Part shown: piece after piece, positions 46,756-55,462 of the stretch
Layout of the letters: each line of letters opens with the position of its first letter
Position numbering within the stretch: the stretch's first letter is position 1
DNA from: Microvirga lenta
Lineage (GTDB): Bacteria > Pseudomonadota > Alphaproteobacteria > Rhizobiales > Beijerinckiaceae
NCBI RefSeq assembly: GCF_020532555.1
Contig: NZ_JAJBBR010000010.1
Span: forward strand, 1 to 64,000
Reading direction: 5' to 3'
DNA length: 64,000 bases
Notes under the pieces: generated by a model
Seen by the model: only the letters and a program-made list of their open reading frames with translations
What the model was told of the DNA's origin: nothing
Databases searched by the model: none
Translations under genes and position numbers: made by a program

Positions 46756-47924
46756 GGGACAGCCCGAAGGGAGGCGATGTCCCCATCGGTCAGGCCGGCA
46801 GCCTTCGCTCTCGCATAGAGTTCGCGCGCCTTGGAAGGATCGCCCCTTATCCCGAGCACCCTCCAGCTTGCCAGCACCTGTGGATCGTAGGTCTGTGCCA
46901 AACGGTAGATGGCCCTCGCGCTGCCCTGAGCCGCCGCTTTCTCCAGCACGAGACGGGCGGCGCCGACATCCGCCTGTGCCAGAAGACGGTTGGCTCGCTC
47001 CAGAAGCGCGATTTCGTCCTTGCCCGGTGGAGCATGCGGCGCACCGGGAAACGTGGCAGCAGGCGGAGGAGGCGGTGGCGCCGTCATCCAATCGGGCGGC
47101 TGGCGCTGCCGCTGGATGGTCAGGCCCCGCCGCAGGGCCTCGGATTCGCGGATCAACGCCTCCGCATCGCTACGGCCCGAAGGTGCTTCCGAGCCTGTCA
47201 CATGCGAGGGCGGTGGTGCATCGTCGGCGCGAGGCGAGCGGGCAGGTGGGTCAGGAGATGACGCTTCGCCGGAACCCGGAGGTCCATCGGGAAGGGCAGG
47301 AGCGGCGGAGGGCGGTTCGCCGAGGACGCTCCGTCCTCCCGGGAACCAAGCGGCGACCGCGACGGCGAGCAGGGCCGCGACGACGAGCTGCGCCGCCATG
47401 ACGGTCCAGCCGAAGAGGCTCAGAGACGGAAGGTCGCTCCGCGACAACGGGGCTGCCGAGAGGCCGGAGAGCGGGCGTGGCTTGGCTTCGTCTTCCGGGG
47501 GCGGGATCCCGGCCTCTGCGGCCCTGCCCAGGATCGGATGTGGGGCTTCTGCAGGAATCTCCGCATCTTCTCCGGAAAGACCCAGGATCCGCTCCAGATC
47601 CGCCTCTCCGTCCGCATCTGTCGCAAACGCGATCCTCTCGCAGTCTGGATCGGGATTCCCCTGGATCATGGCCTCTACCGGGTCTGGAGTGTGGCCCTTG
47701 GCCAGGGCTCGGATCGCCTGAACCGCCTCGTCGAACTTGGCCTGCCGGGACAGGAGGTCACGGGAGGCGGGAACGATCCTGCCGGCTTCCTCCAGAGGGG
47801 ATGCGCTCGGATGTACTGCTTTCCGGCCAGACGTGGAGCGTTGCGGCCGCAGGTCCGGTTTCCTCCGACCGTTCTTGCCGGCGTTCGCTCGCGTCTCTTG
47901 CTCTGCACGTCTTCTCATAGGCAT
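46752..47924 (-). CDS. Membrane-anchored Sel1/TPR-like repeat protein with disordered linker
   Basis: A 390-residue protein. Residues 1-165 are charged and cytoplasmic. One membrane helix lies around 172-197 (LFGWTVMAAQLVVAALLAVAVAAW). A Pro/Ser-rich disordered stretch runs to about 310, and a helical repeat region forms the C-terminus (LLERANRLLAQADVGAARLVLEKAAAQGSARAIYRLAQTYD ... GDPSKARELYARAKAAGLTD), which resembles Sel1 repeats. The ribosome binding site is weak and the ATG at 47918 is equally possible. It is transcribed away from the Asp-rich/type I secretion genes, so a shared control region of about 470 nt lies between them. Function unknown; a cell-envelope scaffold is plausible. Confidence 0.7.
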   Translation of the reverse strand: MPMRRRAEQETRANAGKNGRRKPDLRPQRSTSGRKAVHPSASPLEEAGRIVPASRDLLSRQAKFDEAVQAIRALAKGHTPDPVEAMIQGNPDPDCERIAFATDADGEADLERILGLSGEDAEIPAEAPHPILGRAAEAGIPPPEDEAKPRPLSGLSAAPLSRSDLPSLSLFGWTVMAAQLVVAALLAVAVAAWFPGGRSVLGEPPSAAPALPDGPPGSGEASSPDPPARSPRADDAPPPSHVTGSEAPSGRSDAEALIRESEALRRGLTIQRQRQPPDWMTAPPPPPPAATFPGAPHAPPGKDEIALLERANRLLAQADVGAARLVLEKAAAQGSARAIYRLAQTYDPQVLASWRVLGIRGDPSKARELYARAKAAGLTDGDIASLRAVP

Positions 47925-48393
47925 ATCGCTTTATGAGAGGGATTTCTCGGTCGCCCGTGCGTTCCGTCAGAACATACGGCCGGGAGCCGGCGTCCCACAA
48001 TCGGCACCTAAGGGTGAGGCGGTCGCGACAGAGGCGGAATCGATCCCGTGCCTCCTGCGATAGGATGAGCCGTCAGCCTTCGGGAGTAGTGCGTCCCATA
48101 ATCCCGAGGAACGCGTTGTGTTCCGGCGCCTGCCGCGGTCTTGCCAAGCTGTTCGCCGAGCCCGGCCAAGTTTTCGGCCCAGCTTGCTGCAGCTTCATCC
48201 AAGAAGATGATGCTGCAACAACCGTAAACCCTTTAGGCGGATGCGAATTGGCAACTGTTTCCCATGGTCGAGAACGAGGAAGGTCTTTGCTGCCGGCGGG
48301 ATGTGCGGGATCCGATCGTGATTCTCCGACGCCCCCGGTCCGTTCCGATGGCAGATGCTTGCCGGAGCGGCCAGTCAAACGGGAGAGCGCACC
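47925..48393. other. Divergent control region between the Sel1-like and Asp-rich genes
   Basis: About 470 nt without a credible gene. The main element is the long hairpin at 48184-48221. I found no clear -35/-10 pair; the region should hold promoters for both directions. Confidence 0.4.
48184..48221. promoter_or_regulatory. Long imperfect inverted repeat upstream of the Asp/Gly-rich gene
   Basis: TTGCTGCAGCTTCATC (48184-48199) and GATGATGCTGCAACAA (48206-48221) match in 14 of 16 positions with a 6-nt loop. It lies about 170 nt before the start codon and could be a leader RNA hairpin or a binding site for a dimeric regulator. Confidence 0.45.
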
Positions 48394-49560
48394 ATGGAAG
48401 AAGAAGACACTGAAGGCACCGCCAACACCGGCAGCAACAACACCTTTACCTTCGACTTCGATTTTGATCAGGACCTTGTCCAGGATCAGGACGCGGATGT
48501 CGACGTCGATACCGACCAAGTTGCCGATATCGATCAGGATAATGACCAGACGGCCGACTCCGATGCGGTCGCCGACAATGATGCCGATCTTGATGTCTTC
48601 ACCGACAACGATGCCGACTCCGACGCGACCGCGGATTCCGACGGAGACGCCGTGAACGATATCGATAGCCCTGTCGACGGAAGCGACGGCACGGGCGGCG
48701 CCGGTGACGGCGGTGACGGCGGCGATGGCGATGGTGGCGACTCGACCGGCAGCGGCGGCGATGGCGGCAGCACGGACAACGACGGCGGAGCCGCTGGCGA
48801 CGGCGGCGACGGCGGCGATACGTTCGGTGATGGTGGCGACGGCGTGGCTGGCGACGGCGTGGGCGGCAACGGTGGCGACGGCGGTGACGGCGGTGACGGC
48901 ACCGGAGGCAATGGCACCGATGGCGGCGGCGGCGGCGACGGCGGAGCCGGCGGTACTGAAGGCAGCGGCGGCACGAGCGGCGCCGATGGGACGGATGGCA
49001 CCGATGGCGGTGGCGGCACCGGTGGAACCGGAGGTACCGGCGGCACTGGCGGAGCCGGTGGATCAGGTGGCGCCGGTGGCGCTGGCGGCGCCGGCACCGG
49101 TGGTGCTGGTGGAGCCGGTGGCGCAGGCGGCGATGGCGTGGGCGGTGCCGGCACCGGTGGTGCAGGCGGCTCGGGTACGGGCGGTGCGGCCGGCAGCGGC
49201 GGCGCTGGCGGCTCGGCCGACGGTGACGCAGGTGCGGGCGGCTCCAGCGGCAATGGCGACGGCGGTGACGGCGGAGCCGGGGCCGGTGGCGATGGCGGCG
49301 CAGGCACGGGCGGCGATACCACCAGCACGGTGACGGCCGACGCATCCACCGACAACGATGCCGATGCGAATGCCGACGGCGATGCCGATGGCGATGCTTC
49401 GGGCGATGCCACTCAGGACGCGGATGCCCTGTCCTACGTCGATCAGGATACCGGCGACGTCGATGTCGCGCAGGACCAGGCGGTCGATGTGGACGTCGTC
49501 CAGGATCAGGACGCCGACCAGGCGATCACGATCGATTTCGACTTCGGCGACTTCGGCTGA
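48394..49560 (+). CDS. Asp-rich/Gly-rich repeat protein, probable type I secretion substrate
   Basis: A 388-residue, extremely acidic protein without Cys and without a Sec signal. Residues ~19-92 are Asp-alternating ([21 protein letters not shown] ... [15 protein letters not shown]). Residues ~98-309 are a Gly-rich tract of GGDGG, GGAGG, GGTGG type. Residues ~310-388 are again Asp-alternating and end [14 protein letters not shown]. The two acidic ends resemble each other in mirror order. GGGAGAG is 7 nt before ATG 48394. The protein lies immediately upstream of a type I exporter and shares the DQDADVD(V/I)D motif with the protein at 54263-55429. Calcium binding and surface display are inferred. 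No known family recognised. Confidence 0.75.
   Translation: MEEEDTEGTANTGSNNTFTFDFDFDQDLVQDQDADVDVDTDQVADIDQDNDQTADSDAVADNDADLDVFTDNDADSDATADSDGDAVNDIDSPVDGSDGTGGAGDGGDGGDGDGGDSTGSGGDGGSTDNDGGAAGDGGDGGDTFGDGGDGVAGDGVGGNGGDGGDGGDGTGGNGTDGGGGGDGGAGGTEGSGGTSGADGTDGTDGGGGTGGTGGTGGTGGAGGSGGAGGAGGAGTGGAGGAGGAGGDGVGGAGTGGAGGSGTGGAAGSGGAGGSADGDAGAGGSSGNGDGGDGGAGAGGDGGAGTGGDTTSTVTADASTDNDADANADGDADGDASGDATQDADALSYVDQDTGDVDVAQDQAVDVDVVQDQDADQAITIDFDFGDFG
48690..49322 (+). repeat. GGxGG-encoding low-complexity repeat
   Basis: About 630 bp of 6- and 9-nt units (GGCGGT/GGCGAC variants) coding for the Gly-rich middle part of the Asp/Gly-rich protein. The units are degenerate and lack spacers, so this is a coding repeat and not a CRISPR array. 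Confidence 0.85.
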
Positions 49561-49573
49561 TCGATCTCCTGCC

Positions 49574-49606
49574 GAGGCCCGGCACCCGAAAGCGTGACCG
49601 GGCCTC
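49574..49606 (+). terminator. Hairpin 1 after the Asp/Gly-rich gene
   Basis: GAGGCCCGG (49574-49582) pairs with CCGGGCCTC (49598-49606) over a 15-nt loop, 13 nt after the stop codon. Confidence 0.6.
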
Positions 49607-49608
49607 AT

Positions 49609-49644
49609 GGCCTACGCTGCCGCTCTCCTCAGGCAGCGTAGGCC
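49609..49644 (+). terminator. Hairpin 2, strong 13-bp stem before the type I exporter
   Basis: GGCCTACGCTGCC (49609-49621) pairs perfectly with GGCAGCGTAGGCC (49632-49644), 10-nt loop. With hairpin 1 it separates the abundant substrate message from the exporter genes, probably giving partial termination. Confidence 0.7.
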
Positions 49645-49697
49645 GCTTTCGCGCCCTGCCGACGGGCGATGTTGTCTGCCGGCGCCCGTGAAGACCA

Positions 49698-51545
49698 ATG
49701 GGAGACCTGCCGCCCATGGCCCTATCGTGGATGAGAACCCGTCCCCGGACCGAGATCGAGATTGCCTTCAGGCTCTGCCGCGCCTCACTCATCATGGTGT
49801 TCGCGCTGAGCTTCTTCCTCAATTTTCTGGCACTGACCGTTCCGCTCTATCTGCTTCAGGTCTACGACCACGTCCTGTCGAGCCACAGCATCGACACGCT
49901 CGTGATGCTGACCGGCATCGCCGTCGTCGCGCTCGCCGTGAGCGCCATCCTGGACGGCCTGCGCCGGGAGATGCTGTCGCGGATCGGAACCTGGCTCGAC
50001 GACCGCATTCAGGCCTCGGTCCTGACGGCGGCGGTTCAGGCCGCGCTCCGGAGCGATCCGACGGCCGCCGCCCAGTCCTGGCGTGATCTGAACGGACTGC
50101 GCACCTTTTTCGCCGGCAATGCCTGCAGCGCGCTCTTCGATCTGCCCTGGACGCCGATCTTCGTCCTGGCGATGATCATCGTCCATCCGCTGCTCGGCAT
50201 CCTCGGGCTTGTCGCATCGCTCATCCTGTTCGGCCTGGCGCTGCTCAACGAGACGCTGACGCGCCGGTCCGTCGCCCGTGCAAGCATGGCCTGGTCCAAC
50301 AGCCAGCATCGCTTCGAGGCCCTCCTGCGCAATGTGGAGGCCATCAGCGCCATGGGCATGCTGCCCGGCGTGGCTCGCATCCTTCACGACGAGCAGGTCG
50401 AGGCGAAGCAGGCCCAGCTCTCGGCAGGTGCCCGCGGCGCGATCATTCAGTCCCTCGCGCGCTTCGTCCGCCTCTTCACCCAGGTCACGGTCATGGCCTT
50501 TGCCTCCTGGCTGGTCATTCGCCACGATATCAGCCCGGCGGCCATCTTCGTGAGCTCGATCCTTCTCGGCCGGTCCCTCGGCCCCGTGGAAGGCGCCATC
50601 GGGACGTGGAAGGCGGTCACGAGCGTTCGGCTGGGCTATGCCCGCCTGCAGAAGCTGATGGCCGCCGCTCCGCCCAAGGGGCCCGGCATGTGGCTGCCCC
50701 GGCCGAAAGGCGATCTCTCCATCGAGCAGTTGAGCTACACGCCGCCCGGCTCCGACACCTTGGCCCTCCGGCGTCTCAGCTTCAGTCTGAAATCGGGAGA
50801 GGTGCTCGGCGTCGTCGGCCCTTCAGGTGCCGGCAAGTCGACCCTCGGGCGGCTCATTGCCGGGGTCATCATTCCCACGGCAGGGCACGTGCGCCTCGAC
50901 GGAGCGGACATGTCGATCTGGATGGCGTCGGGCGGCCACGGGCATTTCGGCTACCTGCCGCAGGACGTCGAGCTCTTCGGCGGTACCGTTCGCGAAAACA
51001 TTTCCCGCCTGCAGGATGCTGCGTCGGAGGACGTGATCGCTGCGGCGACCCTGGTGGGACTGCACGAAACGATCATGCGCCTGCCGCACGGCTACGATAC
51101 CGATATCGGGGAAGGAGGCGCACGCCTTTCGGGCGGGCAGCGCCAACGTCTCGGGCTGGCGCGGGCCTTCTTCGGCGAGCCCCGCCTCGTCGTGTTGGAC
51201 GAACCGAACGCGAGCCTCGACCAGGACGGCGAGGATTCCCTCCGGCAGGCGATCCTTGAGATGCGCGACCGCGGCGTGACCGTGGTCGTCATCGCCCAGC
51301 GCCTCGGTATCCTCAGCATCTCGGACAAGGTTCTGATCCTCGAGAACGGCGCCCTGAATGCCTTCGGATCCCGCCGGGACGTGGCCGAGAAGATCAGGAG
51401 CGGGCGCACGGCCATCAAGGTCAAGGGGCCACAGGTCATCGACGAACGCCGGAAGCCGGTCCAGGATACCCGGCCCGCTCAGTCCTTGCCGGATGTGTCG
51501 AACGGGCCGATGCTGCTCGACGAGGCGAAGAGGGCCGTGTCATGA
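49698..51545 (+). CDS. Type I secretion system permease/ATPase (PrtD family)
   Basis: A 615-residue fused membrane-ATPase exporter. Six helices occupy roughly residues 28-300, without an N-terminal peptidase domain. The ATPase part has Walker A GPSGAGKST (374-382), Q-loop Q422 (YLPQDVELFGG, typical of PrtD), signature [14 protein letters not shown] (478 on) and Walker B LVVLDEPNASLD with E502. The switch position expected to be His is Q534 (VVVIAQRLG). ATG 49698 has a poor binding site; ATG 49716 (MALSW) has GGGAG upstream at a long spacing. It overlaps the adaptor gene (ATGA). Its likely cargo is the adjacent Asp-rich protein. A TolC-like partner is not in the window. Confidence 0.88.
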   Translation: MGDLPPMALSWMRTRPRTEIEIAFRLCRASLIMVFALSFFLNFLALTVPLYLLQVYDHVLSSHSIDTLVMLTGIAVVALAVSAILDGLRREMLSRIGTWLDDRIQASVLTAAVQAALRSDPTAAAQSWRDLNGLRTFFAGNACSALFDLPWTPIFVLAMIIVHPLLGILGLVASLILFGLALLNETLTRRSVARASMAWSNSQHRFEALLRNVEAISAMGMLPGVARILHDEQVEAKQAQLSAGARGAIIQSLARFVRLFTQVTVMAFASWLVIRHDISPAAIFVSSILLGRSLGPVEGAIGTWKAVTSVRLGYARLQKLMAAAPPKGPGMWLPRPKGDLSIEQLSYTPPGSDTLALRRLSFSLKSGEVLGVVGPSGAGKSTLGRLIAGVIIPTAGHVRLDGADMSIWMASGGHGHFGYLPQDVELFGGTVRENISRLQDAASEDVIAAATLVGLHETIMRLPHGYDTDIGEGGARLSGGQRQRLGLARAFFGEPRLVVLDEPNASLDQDGEDSLRQAILEMRDRGVTVVVIAQRLGILSISDKVLILENGALNAFGSRRDVAEKIRSGRTAIKVKGPQVIDERRKPVQDTRPAQSLPDVSNGPMLLDEAKRAVS

Positions 51546-52897
51546 GGAGCGGGAAAAACACTCCTGTCCTGGACCTTGCCGCCGTCCTGCCGCCTCCTCC
51601 TCCGACGCCGTTTCAACGCATGGGCTTCCTGGCGGTCAGCGCCTTCGCGCTGATCGGCGTCTTCGTGATCGGGTTCGGTGTCTGGGCGACGCAGGCGCCC
51701 CTCGAGAGCGCCGCCATCGCGGGCGGCGCCATCGAAGCGGAATCGAGCCGCAAGACCATTCAGCATCTGGAGGGAGGGATCATCGGGCGGATTCTGGTGA
51801 AGGACGGGGACGAGGTGACCGCCGGCCAGCCGCTCATCCGCCTCGACGATACCAAGGCCCGTGCCACGCTCCAGGTTCTGCAGGGCCAGCTATGGGATGC
51901 GCAGGCCCGGGAGGCCCGCCTTCTGGCCGAGCGCGACGGACATCAGGCGCTTGAGTACCCCGAAGGGCTCGCGAGGGCCGCAGCCGACAACCCGGCCGTC
52001 ACGGAGGTGCTGAGCGGCCAGCAGAAGATCTTCGAGACGAGACGCCGCCTTCAGGAATCGCGCATCGACGTCATCCGCCAGCGCAAGGGGCAGACCCTGC
52101 GGGAGATCGAAGGCCTCCGTTTCCAGGAAGGTGCCGCCACCAAGCGTGCCCGGATCATCAAGGAGGAGCTGGCTGCAATCGCACCCCTTGTGGCCAAGGG
52201 CCTGCAGACCCGTCCGCGACTGCTGCAACTCGAAAGGGAGCAGGCCGAAATCGATGGCCGGCGCGGCGACACGCTGGCGCAGATCTCCCGCGCCGAGCAG
52301 GCGGTCGGCGAGGCCGAGGCCCAGATCCTGAAGCTGCAAAGCGACTGGCATTCGGAAATCGCCCTGGCCCTGCGCGACACGCAGAGCCAGATCTTTCAAC
52401 TCCTCGAGCGCATTCAGGCGGCGACCGACGTGCTGGCGAGGACGGAGGTCCGGGCGCCGGAGGCGGGTACGGTCACCAACCTGCGCATCCATACTCCGGG
52501 CGGCGTCATCGCCGCCGGCGAGCCTCTGATGGACCTCGTGCCCCAGCAGGACAGATTGATCGTTCAGGCACAGGTGAAGCCGGATGACATCGATCTCGTC
52601 CGGCCGGGTCTCACCGCGAGGGTCCGACTTCTCGCCTACAAGCAGCGGCGCGTTCCCCCGGTGGAGGGCGTCCTCACCTATGTCTCGGCAGACCGGCTCG
52701 TCGATAAGGAAACCGAACAGGTCTATTACACGGCACGCATTCAGCTCGACGAGGCGGCGCTGCACCAGTTGCCGGAAGTCGAGATCATGCCCGGCATGCC
52801 GGTCGAGGTTCTGATCAAGACCGGCGAGTTCACCGTTGCTCACTACATGCTGCGTCCGGTTCTGGACAGCTTCAACCGAGCCTTCCGCGAGAACTGA
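51542..52897 (+). CDS. Type I secretion membrane fusion protein (HlyD/PrtE family)
   Basis: A 451-residue adaptor with a short cytoplasmic tail, one membrane helix (MGFLAVSAFALIGVFVIGFGVWATQAPLES) and a biotinyl-lipoyl part (TIQHLEGGIIGRILVKDGDEVTAGQPLIRLDD). A long coiled-coil hairpin covers ~110-290, and the HlyD C-terminal motif VRAPEAGTVTNLRIHTPGGVIAAGEPLMDLVP follows. ATG 51542 overlaps the exporter stop. It connects the ATPase to an outer membrane channel. Confidence 0.93.
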   Translation: MRSGKNTPVLDLAAVLPPPPPTPFQRMGFLAVSAFALIGVFVIGFGVWATQAPLESAAIAGGAIEAESSRKTIQHLEGGIIGRILVKDGDEVTAGQPLIRLDDTKARATLQVLQGQLWDAQAREARLLAERDGHQALEYPEGLARAAADNPAVTEVLSGQQKIFETRRRLQESRIDVIRQRKGQTLREIEGLRFQEGAATKRARIIKEELAAIAPLVAKGLQTRPRLLQLEREQAEIDGRRGDTLAQISRAEQAVGEAEAQILKLQSDWHSEIALALRDTQSQIFQLLERIQAATDVLARTEVRAPEAGTVTNLRIHTPGGVIAAGEPLMDLVPQQDRLIVQAQVKPDDIDLVRPGLTARVRLLAYKQRRVPPVEGVLTYVSADRLVDKETEQVYYTARIQLDEAALHQLPEVEIMPGMPVEVLIKTGEFTVAHYMLRPVLDSFNRAFREN

Positions 52898-52938
52898 AGG
52901 GCCGGTTGGGAAAAGGAGAGGAGCTTTCGATCTGCGGT

Positions 52939-53751
52939 CTAGCGCCCGCTGGAATCCGGCGGGCGGTGCTGGGACAGGACGACCGCTTCGGTGCGGTTCG
53001 TGGCCCGGAGCTTTCTCATGATGTGCCGGATATGGACCTTCACGGTATTCTCCGAGAGGTTCAGGTGATGGGCGATCCACTTGTTGGACCGCCCCATCTG
53101 CAGGGCCGCCAATACATCGGTCTCCCGCGCCGTGAATGTCACCAAGAGACCGCCGTGCTCGTCCGGATCGTGGTGCTCGGTGCCCCCGTCTGCCGATAGA
53201 CCGTGATCGGCAGCGTTGTGGGATGGATCGGATTCGCGGATGTGCGAAGGCATTTCCGTAACGCCATGATCGGAATCGCGCGAGCCCGCGTTCAGGCGTG
53301 CGCTGTCGATGACCGATTGAGGATAATAGGTGCCGCCGGCCAGAACCAGCTGCAGGGCGGCGACTGCGATCTTGAGGGATGCCGTAACAGGTATGACCCC
53401 TTGCGCCCCGGCAGCCATCGCGATGCCGACATGGGGAGCATCGTCGCAGGCCGTAATCACGACGATCGGCACCTTGGGAAAGTACCGGGCGATGGACCTG
53501 ATGTCGTTCGCCAGTCCATCTCTGGGCAACGGATACGGCTTCGTCTTCAGCAGAATGAGCGCGACGCTTGTTCCGTTGGGGCGCGGGAGCTTGTCGATGG
53601 TCGGCGTTCCCAGGATGATCGCCTGAGGAAAGGCGCTCCTCATGGCTTCAGCGAGACAGTCCTGCGTCAACGTCTCCTCATCGATGAGGATGATGAGGTC
53701 CTTGCTGTTTTCATCCGGATGGGAATCTGAGGCTGAATGCGACATTGGCAT
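52939..53751 (-). CDS. LuxR-type regulator with degenerate receiver domain
   Basis: A 270-residue protein. Residues ~17-135 have a response-regulator-like fold (LIILIDEETLTQDCLAEAM ... VPIVVITACDDAPHVGIAMAAGAQGVIPV). The phosphoacceptor Asp expected after strand 3 is replaced (ALILLKTKP), and the Lys of strand 5 is absent. After a His/Asp-rich linker, residues ~205-265 form a LuxR helix-turn-helix (FTARETDVLAALQMGRSNKWIAHHLNLSENTVKVHIRHIMRKL). AGGGAA is 6 nt before the ATG. It converges on the secretion genes and has the AT-rich region as its upstream, so it may control the locus without phosphorylation. Confidence 0.82.
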   Translation of the reverse strand: MPMSHSASDSHPDENSKDLIILIDEETLTQDCLAEAMRSAFPQAIILGTPTIDKLPRPNGTSVALILLKTKPYPLPRDGLANDIRSIARYFPKVPIVVITACDDAPHVGIAMAAGAQGVIPVTASLKIAVAALQLVLAGGTYYPQSVIDSARLNAGSRDSDHGVTEMPSHIRESDPSHNAADHGLSADGGTEHHDPDEHGGLLVTFTARETDVLAALQMGRSNKWIAHHLNLSENTVKVHIRHIMRKLRATNRTEAVVLSQHRPPDSSGR

Positions 53752-54262
53752 GGCAATTCCCTGCTTTGCCTTGCTTGATCATGTCCGACGAGGACGCCCC
53801 GATTATTCAGGCGCAACGCTGACGCAGCAGGCACTGAACCGGACAAGAACTCCACCTCGCGGCTATCCCGGGAAGAACCGCGCAAGGATGACTACAAACC
53901 TAAGAGGCCGGATAGGACACCACAGATGGGATGATTCGGATATTACCCGTTTGAATTAAAAATATAGAAAGAATTAAGCCCTGCGAAACTGCCAAGTTTG
54001 TTTATATTCTTCTTTATATATGAAAGTATTCAGGATGAAAGCATGAATTGGGAATACGCATATTACGGTATGTTAGTCGGATCAGATTTCTACTGCGGTT
54101 GAACTGCGCGTCGAGTGTCGGATGCCGTGACGCCTGAGATTAAATCCTCCGGGTGGTGTCCGCTGCACGGGCTCCTCAAAATGATGTCTAGCGTCCGGCT
54201 AACCCTTTGCCATCATCAGCTGGGACACACCAGCGGGCCCGGCAGGGCCACGAGGAGGCTTC
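53752..54262. other. AT-rich control region between the LuxR gene and the second Asp-rich gene
   Basis: About 510 nt. From ~53930 to ~54110 the sequence is markedly AT-rich (runs such as ATTAAAAATATAG and CTTTATATATGAAAG), in strong contrast to the rest of the window. No ORF of interest occurs there. It probably contains the divergent promoters and may be a target of nucleoid or silencing proteins (MucR/Ros type). Confidence 0.5.
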
Positions 54263-55429
54263 ATGGCTCCGCTCGACAGAGGATTCCGGGATCTGCTGCC
54301 ATTCCTTGAGGCCTATCCTGACGAGTTCGGATTGGTCGCTGAGGAGGAAGGGGAGCGTCCCGTTCAGAGTCCCGGTTTCGAGCCGCTTCCCGTTGCGGCC
54401 GAATCTCCTGCTCCGGAGGCCATGAAGCTTCCGGGGCTGGCGGTCCGCGATACAGGCGATGCGCCGCTGCCGAAGCAGGACCTGCCGGTGTCGAGCGGAG
54501 GCGCGCAGGCCGACCAGAACTCGGGAGCCGCGGATGGATCGGCCATCACGGCACCATCCCATGGGGGCGATCCTCAGGTCTTCGAGTCGACGGTCGCCAA
54601 GACATCGGTGTCGGGCGGGAGCGGCTCCGGCGGACGGGAGCAGGGGCAACAGAGCTCGGCCGCGGCGAGTGACGCCGGGGAGGATCGGACGTCCGTCGAG
54701 GGGGATCGGCCTTCCTCCGACGGGGATGGTCCAGCCGGCGAGGAAACCCTCGTTGATGAGCCTGTTGATGAGGTGGAGCCCGATGGCGCCCCGCCACAGG
54801 AGGTCCCGGCCGCCGAGCCGGGGCTTCCGGTCGAGGCGGAGGATGACGGCCATGATATTACCGTGACCCAGATCGCCGACGTCGATCAGGACGCCACCAT
54901 TCTGGTCCAGGGCTATATCGGTCCGATCGTCGCCCGCTTCCATGTGGATCAGAGCATCACCATGGATCAGGATGCCGACGTCAGCATCGACATCGACGGC
55001 AACGGGCATTTCGCCATCTCCATCGACCAGCGGATGTTCATCAGCCAGCAGACTGAACTCGACCTCAACATCTATGACGATGACGGGGTGCTGTATGTGG
55101 ACCTGTTCCTGCGCGACGTCATCGAGGTCGATCAGGATACGAACGTCGTCTTCAACTTCTACGACGGGTTCGGCGAAAACGATCTCCAGATCGTCCAGGA
55201 TCTGGTCATGGATCAGGATGCCGACGTGGACATCGACATCGAGGATGACCTGGAGGAGCGGTACACGGTCAAGGTCGAGGCCGTCATCCAGCAGGAGGTC
55301 GATGCCGAGCAGGATGCCCGGTTGAACATCGAGGCTCTCGACGAGGGTTTCGAGGTGGACGTTCAGGCCGATCAGGTCGCCTCCATCGACCAGGAGACCC
55401 TCGTCAAGATCGACTTCGCCCTGGTCTGA
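54263..55429 (+). CDS. Asp-rich beta-repeat protein, probable second type I secretion substrate
   Basis: A 388-residue acidic protein, the same length as the protein at 48394-49560. Residues 1-195 are low-complexity (Pro/Ala/Glu, then Gly/Ser-rich). Residues ~198-388 contain irregular repeats of about 20-28 residues built around (V/I/M)DQDA(D/T)(V/I): TQIADVDQDATILVQG, ITMDQDADVSIDIDG, IEVDQDTNVVFNFYD, LVMDQDADVDIDIED, EVDAEQDARLNIEA, ASIDQETLVKIDF. Alternating hydrophobic residues suggest stacked beta strands with Asp-lined turns. GAGGAGG precedes the ATG. It has no Sec signal and lies downstream of the type I exporter genes. No known family recognised; cation binding is inferred. Confidence 0.75.
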   Translation: MAPLDRGFRDLLPFLEAYPDEFGLVAEEEGERPVQSPGFEPLPVAAESPAPEAMKLPGLAVRDTGDAPLPKQDLPVSSGGAQADQNSGAADGSAITAPSHGGDPQVFESTVAKTSVSGGSGSGGREQGQQSSAAASDAGEDRTSVEGDRPSSDGDGPAGEETLVDEPVDEVEPDGAPPQEVPAAEPGLPVEAEDDGHDITVTQIADVDQDATILVQGYIGPIVARFHVDQSITMDQDADVSIDIDGNGHFAISIDQRMFISQQTELDLNIYDDDGVLYVDLFLRDVIEVDQDTNVVFNFYDGFGENDLQIVQDLVMDQDADVDIDIEDDLEERYTVKVEAVIQQEVDAEQDARLNIEALDEGFEVDVQADQVASIDQETLVKIDFALV

Positions 55430-55462
55430 GACGTAGATGCCGGCGACAACCGGAGAGAAAAC

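Noticed and set aside
44382-47261. Plus-strand open frame of about 959 codons across the GH31 and TauE genes
   Set aside because: It is out of frame with both recognised proteins, rich in Arg/Ala/Gly and runs across the convergent Sel1-like gene.
48690-49322. CRISPR array or minisatellite
   Set aside because: Units are 6-9 nt, contiguous, without unique spacers, and keep an open frame coding for GGxGG; it is a coding repeat.
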